Below are positions 61,665 through 64,000 of a stretch of DNA of 64,000 nt, piece by piece. This DNA comes from Pseudofrankia sp. DC12 (lineage in GTDB: Bacteria; Actinomycetota; Actinomycetes; Frankiales; Frankiaceae). Position 1 is the first letter of the stretch; each line of letters begins with the position of its first letter. The position numbers and the translations under genes are program-made. The notes beneath the pieces were generated by a model. It had not been told where the DNA came from. It did not search any database and saw only the letters and a program-made list of their open reading frames with translations. Location: positions 5,208,430 through 5,272,429 of the forward strand of contig NZ_KQ031391.1 of NCBI RefSeq assembly GCF_000966285.1. Direction: 5' to 3'.

Positions 61665-62777
61665 CTACTCCTCGCCAGCGGTCTTGTCGGTGACGCCGGC
61701 ACCGTCGAACGTGGCGACCTCGGCGAGGACGCGGGCCGCGGCCTGGATGACCGGCACGGCGAGCACGCCGCCGGACCCCTCACCCAGCCGCATGCCCAGG
61801 TCGAGTAGCGGCACCAGGTCGAGCGCGGCCAGCGCCGCGGACGCTCCGGGCTCGACCGACCGATGTCCGGCGAACATCGCCGCGCGGGCCGCCGGGGCGA
61901 GCCGCGCGGCCACCAGCGCGGACGAGCAGGCGATCACCCCGTCGAGCACGACCGGCACCCGGGCGGCGGCAGCGGCGAGCACGTACCCGACTGTCGCCGC
62001 GTGTTCCACCCCGCCGAGGGCCGCCAGCACTCCCAGTGGGTCGTCCGCGGTGACTCCGTCGGCCGCGGCGCGGCCGACCGCCCGGCTCACGACCTCGACC
62101 TTGTGCGCGAGGGCCGCGTCGTCGATGCCGGTGCCGCGGCCGGTCACCGCGGCCGGGTCCGCGCCCAGCAGGGCCGCGACAAGCGCGGCCGACGGTGTGG
62201 TGTTGGCGATGCCCATGTCGCCGGTCACCAGCAGGTCGTGCCCGTCGGCCAGCAGGCCTTCGGCCACCGCGGCACCGGCGGCGATCGCCCGGAGCGCCTC
62301 GGCCCGGCTCATCGCCGGCTCGACCGTGATGTCGGCGGTACCGGCGCGCACGCTGCGGCGGTCCAGCCCGGGCAGCTCGGCGACGACGGCCGCGGCCTCC
62401 GGCGACATGCCGACGTCGACCACGCGCACGGTCACGCCGACCTGGCGGGCGAGCGCGTTGACGACCGCTCCGCCGGCGAGGAAGTTCGCCACCATCTGCC
62501 CGGTGACCTCGCGCGGCCACGGGGACACGCCCTGGGCATGCACCCCGTGGTCGCCGACGAACACGGCGACGGCGGGGGCAGCCGGGACGGGCGCGGGCAC
62601 TGCCGCGGCCAGCGCGGCGAGCCGGACCGAGACGTCCTCCAGCTGGCCAAGCGATCCACGCGGCTTGGTGAGCCTGTCCTGGTGTTCGCGCGCGGCCTGC
62701 GCGACGGTCGGGTCGGTCGCCTCGATCCGCGCGGTCAACGCGTCGAGCACGGCCGTGTCCGGCGGTTCGGGACTCAT
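61665..62777 (-). CDS. cobT: Nicotinate-nucleotide-dimethylbenzimidazole phosphoribosyltransferase
   Basis: Makes alpha-ribazole phosphate for the lower ligand of cobalamin. The 370-residue protein shows the family pattern: DRLTKPRGSLGQLEDVSVRL, VAVFVGDHGVHAQGVSPWP, LLVTGDMGIANTTPSAALV and DLGMRLGEGSGGVLAV with the catalytic Glu. The ATG at 62777 gives the normal length. It lies downstream of cobS on the same strand and the two form an operon. No cobalamin riboswitch was seen in the 148-base gap. Confidence 0.96.
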   Translation of the reverse strand: MSPEPPDTAVLDALTARIEATDPTVAQAAREHQDRLTKPRGSLGQLEDVSVRLAALAAAVPAPVPAAPAVAVFVGDHGVHAQGVSPWPREVTGQMVANFLAGGAVVNALARQVGVTVRVVDVGMSPEAAAVVAELPGLDRRSVRAGTADITVEPAMSRAEALRAIAAGAAVAEGLLADGHDLLVTGDMGIANTTPSAALVAALLGADPAAVTGRGTGIDDAALAHKVEVVSRAVGRAAADGVTADDPLGVLAALGGVEHAATVGYVLAAAAARVPVVLDGVIACSSALVAARLAPAARAAMFAGHRSVEPGASAALAALDLVPLLDLGMRLGEGSGGVLAVPVIQAAARVLAEVATFDGAGVTDKTAGEE

Positions 62778-62924
62778 CTGGCGCCTCCCTCGGTTCGGCC
62801 CGGACGCTACCGAAGGTCCACGGCCCGCGGCGGCCGAACGTGACCGACCAGCCGCGCTCCCCGAGCGCGGAGCGGTCCCGCCTCGCCGGTCGCGACGGGT
62901 CCGGCCGCCGCGGGCCACCGCGGG

Positions 62925-63980
62925 CTAGATGCCGCCCCAGGCGATGATCGCCCCGACCGCCAGCAGGGTGACGGTGGTGGTGATCTCGATGACGGCGCCG
63001 AAGACGTCGCCGGTGATGCCGTCGAGCCGGCGGACGGCGTGCCAGGTCACCAGCCGGCCGGCGGCGAGTCCGACGAGAACGGCGAACGGCAGCCACAACG
63101 CCCGCGCGAGGCTTGTCTGGGTCAAGGCCAGGAGCAGCCACCCGAGCACCAGCGTGGCTCCCGCGGCGGTCGCCCGGACGGCCGCCGGGGCGGTCCCGGC
63201 GACGAGGCCGCCGAAGCCGCCGGGACGCGCAGGCGGGACGGCGGGACGCGCCGCGTCGAGCGCGGCCAGCCGGCCGGCGACCGCGGCGACCACCAGGACC
63301 ACCAGCCCCTGCGCCCGGCTCGCCGACGCCAGCACCGTCAGCACGCCGCCCAGCTGCAGCAGCAGGACGGCGATCAGCGCGGTCACCCCGAACGGCCCGA
63401 TGTCCGAGCGCCGCATGATCGCCAGCGCCTCCTCGGCGGGCCGGCGGCTACCGAGCCCGTCGGCGACGTCGGCCAGCCCGTCGAGGTGCAGCCCACGGGT
63501 GAGCAGCGCCATCACGCCGACCCAGGCCGCCGCTCCGAGGAAGCCGGCGCCGGAGCCGTAGCCACGCCAGAAGATCAGCGAGACGGCCCAGCCGGCCACC
63601 GCGAGCAGCCCGCCCAGCACAGGCAGCCAGCGCAGCGCCCAGCCGGCGAGACCGGCGTCGACGGCGTCCCGGCCGGCCCGGCGGGCCGGCACGGGAATCA
63701 CGGTGAACATGCCCACGGCGAGCGGGAGCGCGCGCAGCGCCGCCGGCTCGCCTCCCGGAGCGCGGCGCCGGCTCGCCGCCGGCGTCTCGGCCCGGCGGCT
63801 GCGCAGCGCCGTCACGCCGCCGGCGGCCCGGTCGCGCACCCAGCCGACGCCGTCGCCGACCCGACGGCCGAGAGCCGCCGTCGCCTGGGTCGGCGGGCGC
63901 TGCCCCGAGGCTGGGCGGGTCGAGGGGGCGTCGTCGGGATAGCCGTCGACGCGTGGCCGGGCCCGGTCACGGCCGGTCAT
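62925..63980 (-). CDS. cobS: Adenosylcobinamide-GDP ribazoletransferase
   Basis: Integral membrane enzyme joining GDP-cobinamide to alpha-ribazole. The 351-residue protein has hydrophobic helices with the CobS motifs FTVIPVPARRAG and LLTRGLHLDGLADVADGLGS, then MRRSDIGPFGVTALI. It carries an extra basic, disordered N-terminus of about 80 residues before the family start, similar to other high-GC actinobacteria; a shorter start may be used. Its ATG overlaps the stop of a further minus-strand gene at the window edge. Confidence 0.94.
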   Translation of the reverse strand: MTGRDRARPRVDGYPDDAPSTRPASGQRPPTQATAALGRRVGDGVGWVRDRAAGGVTALRSRRAETPAASRRRAPGGEPAALRALPLAVGMFTVIPVPARRAGRDAVDAGLAGWALRWLPVLGGLLAVAGWAVSLIFWRGYGSGAGFLGAAAWVGVMALLTRGLHLDGLADVADGLGSRRPAEEALAIMRRSDIGPFGVTALIAVLLLQLGGVLTVLASASRAQGLVVLVVAAVAGRLAALDAARPAVPPARPGGFGGLVAGTAPAAVRATAAGATLVLGWLLLALTQTSLARALWLPFAVLVGLAAGRLVTWHAVRRLDGITGDVFGAVIEITTTVTLLAVGAIIAWGGI

Positions 63981-64000
63981 CGGGGCCTTCCAGCCCCGCC
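63977..64000 (-). CDS. 3' end of a gene continuing beyond the window
   Basis: Seven codons and a TGA (GGAGRPR*) overlap the cobS ATG by 4 bases (ATGA), which is typical of translational coupling. It is probably another cobalamin gene such as cobU, but the visible part is too short to identify. Confidence 0.35.
   Translation of the reverse strand, partial: GGAGRPR

Noticed and set aside
62778-62924. Cobalamin riboswitch before cobT
   Set aside because: The gap is only about 148 bases and inside an operon; I saw no B12-box-like sequence.
1-64000. tRNA or rRNA genes
   Set aside because: No T-loop (GGTTCRAATCC-like) with matching acceptor stem and no rRNA signature was found by eye.

Overview
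The window is a very GC-rich actinobacterial chromosome segment. The GTG starts, several leaderless-looking promoters, many CoA-transferase, SDR and acyl-CoA enzymes, mycofactocin-type dehydrogenases and IS630/IS256-type elements suggest a Frankia-like actinomycete. That assignment is an inference from gene content, because there is no rRNA marker here.

The layout runs as follows. 1-2.0 kb holds the end of a meta-cleavage (aromatic or steroid ring) operon: acylating acetaldehyde dehydrogenase and 4-hydroxy-2-oxovalerate aldolase. 2.0-5.3 kb has an IclR/SDR deletion scar, a TetR regulator, a cytochrome P450 and two further gene remnants. 5.5-9.5 kb has a mycofactocin-type SDR and a class III CoA-transferase separated by a complete IS630-type element (TIRs, TA duplication, one passenger gene). 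9.6-12.4 kb has an aldehyde dehydrogenase remnant, a Tat-exported PhoD phosphatase and an acyl-CoA ligase remnant. 12.4-16.4 kb is a beta-oxidation-like operon of two acyl-CoA dehydrogenases, a crotonase and a frameshifted ATP-grasp acyl-CoA synthetase subunit. 16.5-19.1 kb has Nudix, GNAT and TetR genes and a DUF234 remnant. 19.3-27.2 kb is a second degradative block: CoA-transferase, a MaoC/DUF35/MaoC operon divergent from an SCP2-type thiolase, a FadR-type regulator without a canonical start codon, a thiolase and an SDR. 27.3-31.3 kb has an aldose epimerase, a crotonase and an AMP-forming acyl-CoA synthetase. 31.4-32.6 kb is a small accessory patch with an IS256-type remnant and a Phd/RelE toxin-antitoxin pair. 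32.7-37.5 kb has an NDMA/mycofactocin-type alcohol dehydrogenase, TetR, an AlpA-like HTH protein, two unknown proteins, a PPOX-type flavoprotein and a fatty-acid-hydroxylase-like membrane protein. 37.7-44.5 kb has a YtcJ-like amidohydrolase, a rearranged CoA-transferase, two crotonases, a LysE exporter and an unknown protein. 44.6-51.2 kb has an ABC/TetR deletion scar followed by a sugar locus: GH140-like hydrolase, SAF-domain dehydrogenase, GH3 glycosidase. 51.5-56.4 kb has an RsbW-like kinase, a flavin monooxygenase, a TesB thioesterase and small proteins. 57.0-61.6 kb is a cholesterol-oxidase-like GMC oxidoreductase coupled to an alpha/beta hydrolase, both with long histone H1-like Ala/Lys/Pro/Thr tails. 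61.7-64 kb holds the cobalamin genes cobT and cobS.

The catabolic genes fit a pathway in which a sterol-, terpenoid- or aromatic-type substrate is oxidised by P450 or dehydrogenases, loaded onto CoA, dehydrogenated, hydrated by MaoC/crotonase enzymes, and cleaved by retro-aldol or thiolytic steps, with the final meta-cleavage steps at the left edge. A 22-bp motif shared by the acyl-CoA dehydrogenase operon and the MaoC/thiolase divergent promoter links two of these blocks to one probable regulator. At least eight gene remnants show repeated local deletion. The most unusual objects are the paired H1-tailed enzymes, the shared operator, the AUA-start regulator and the unfused ChsH-like hydratase.
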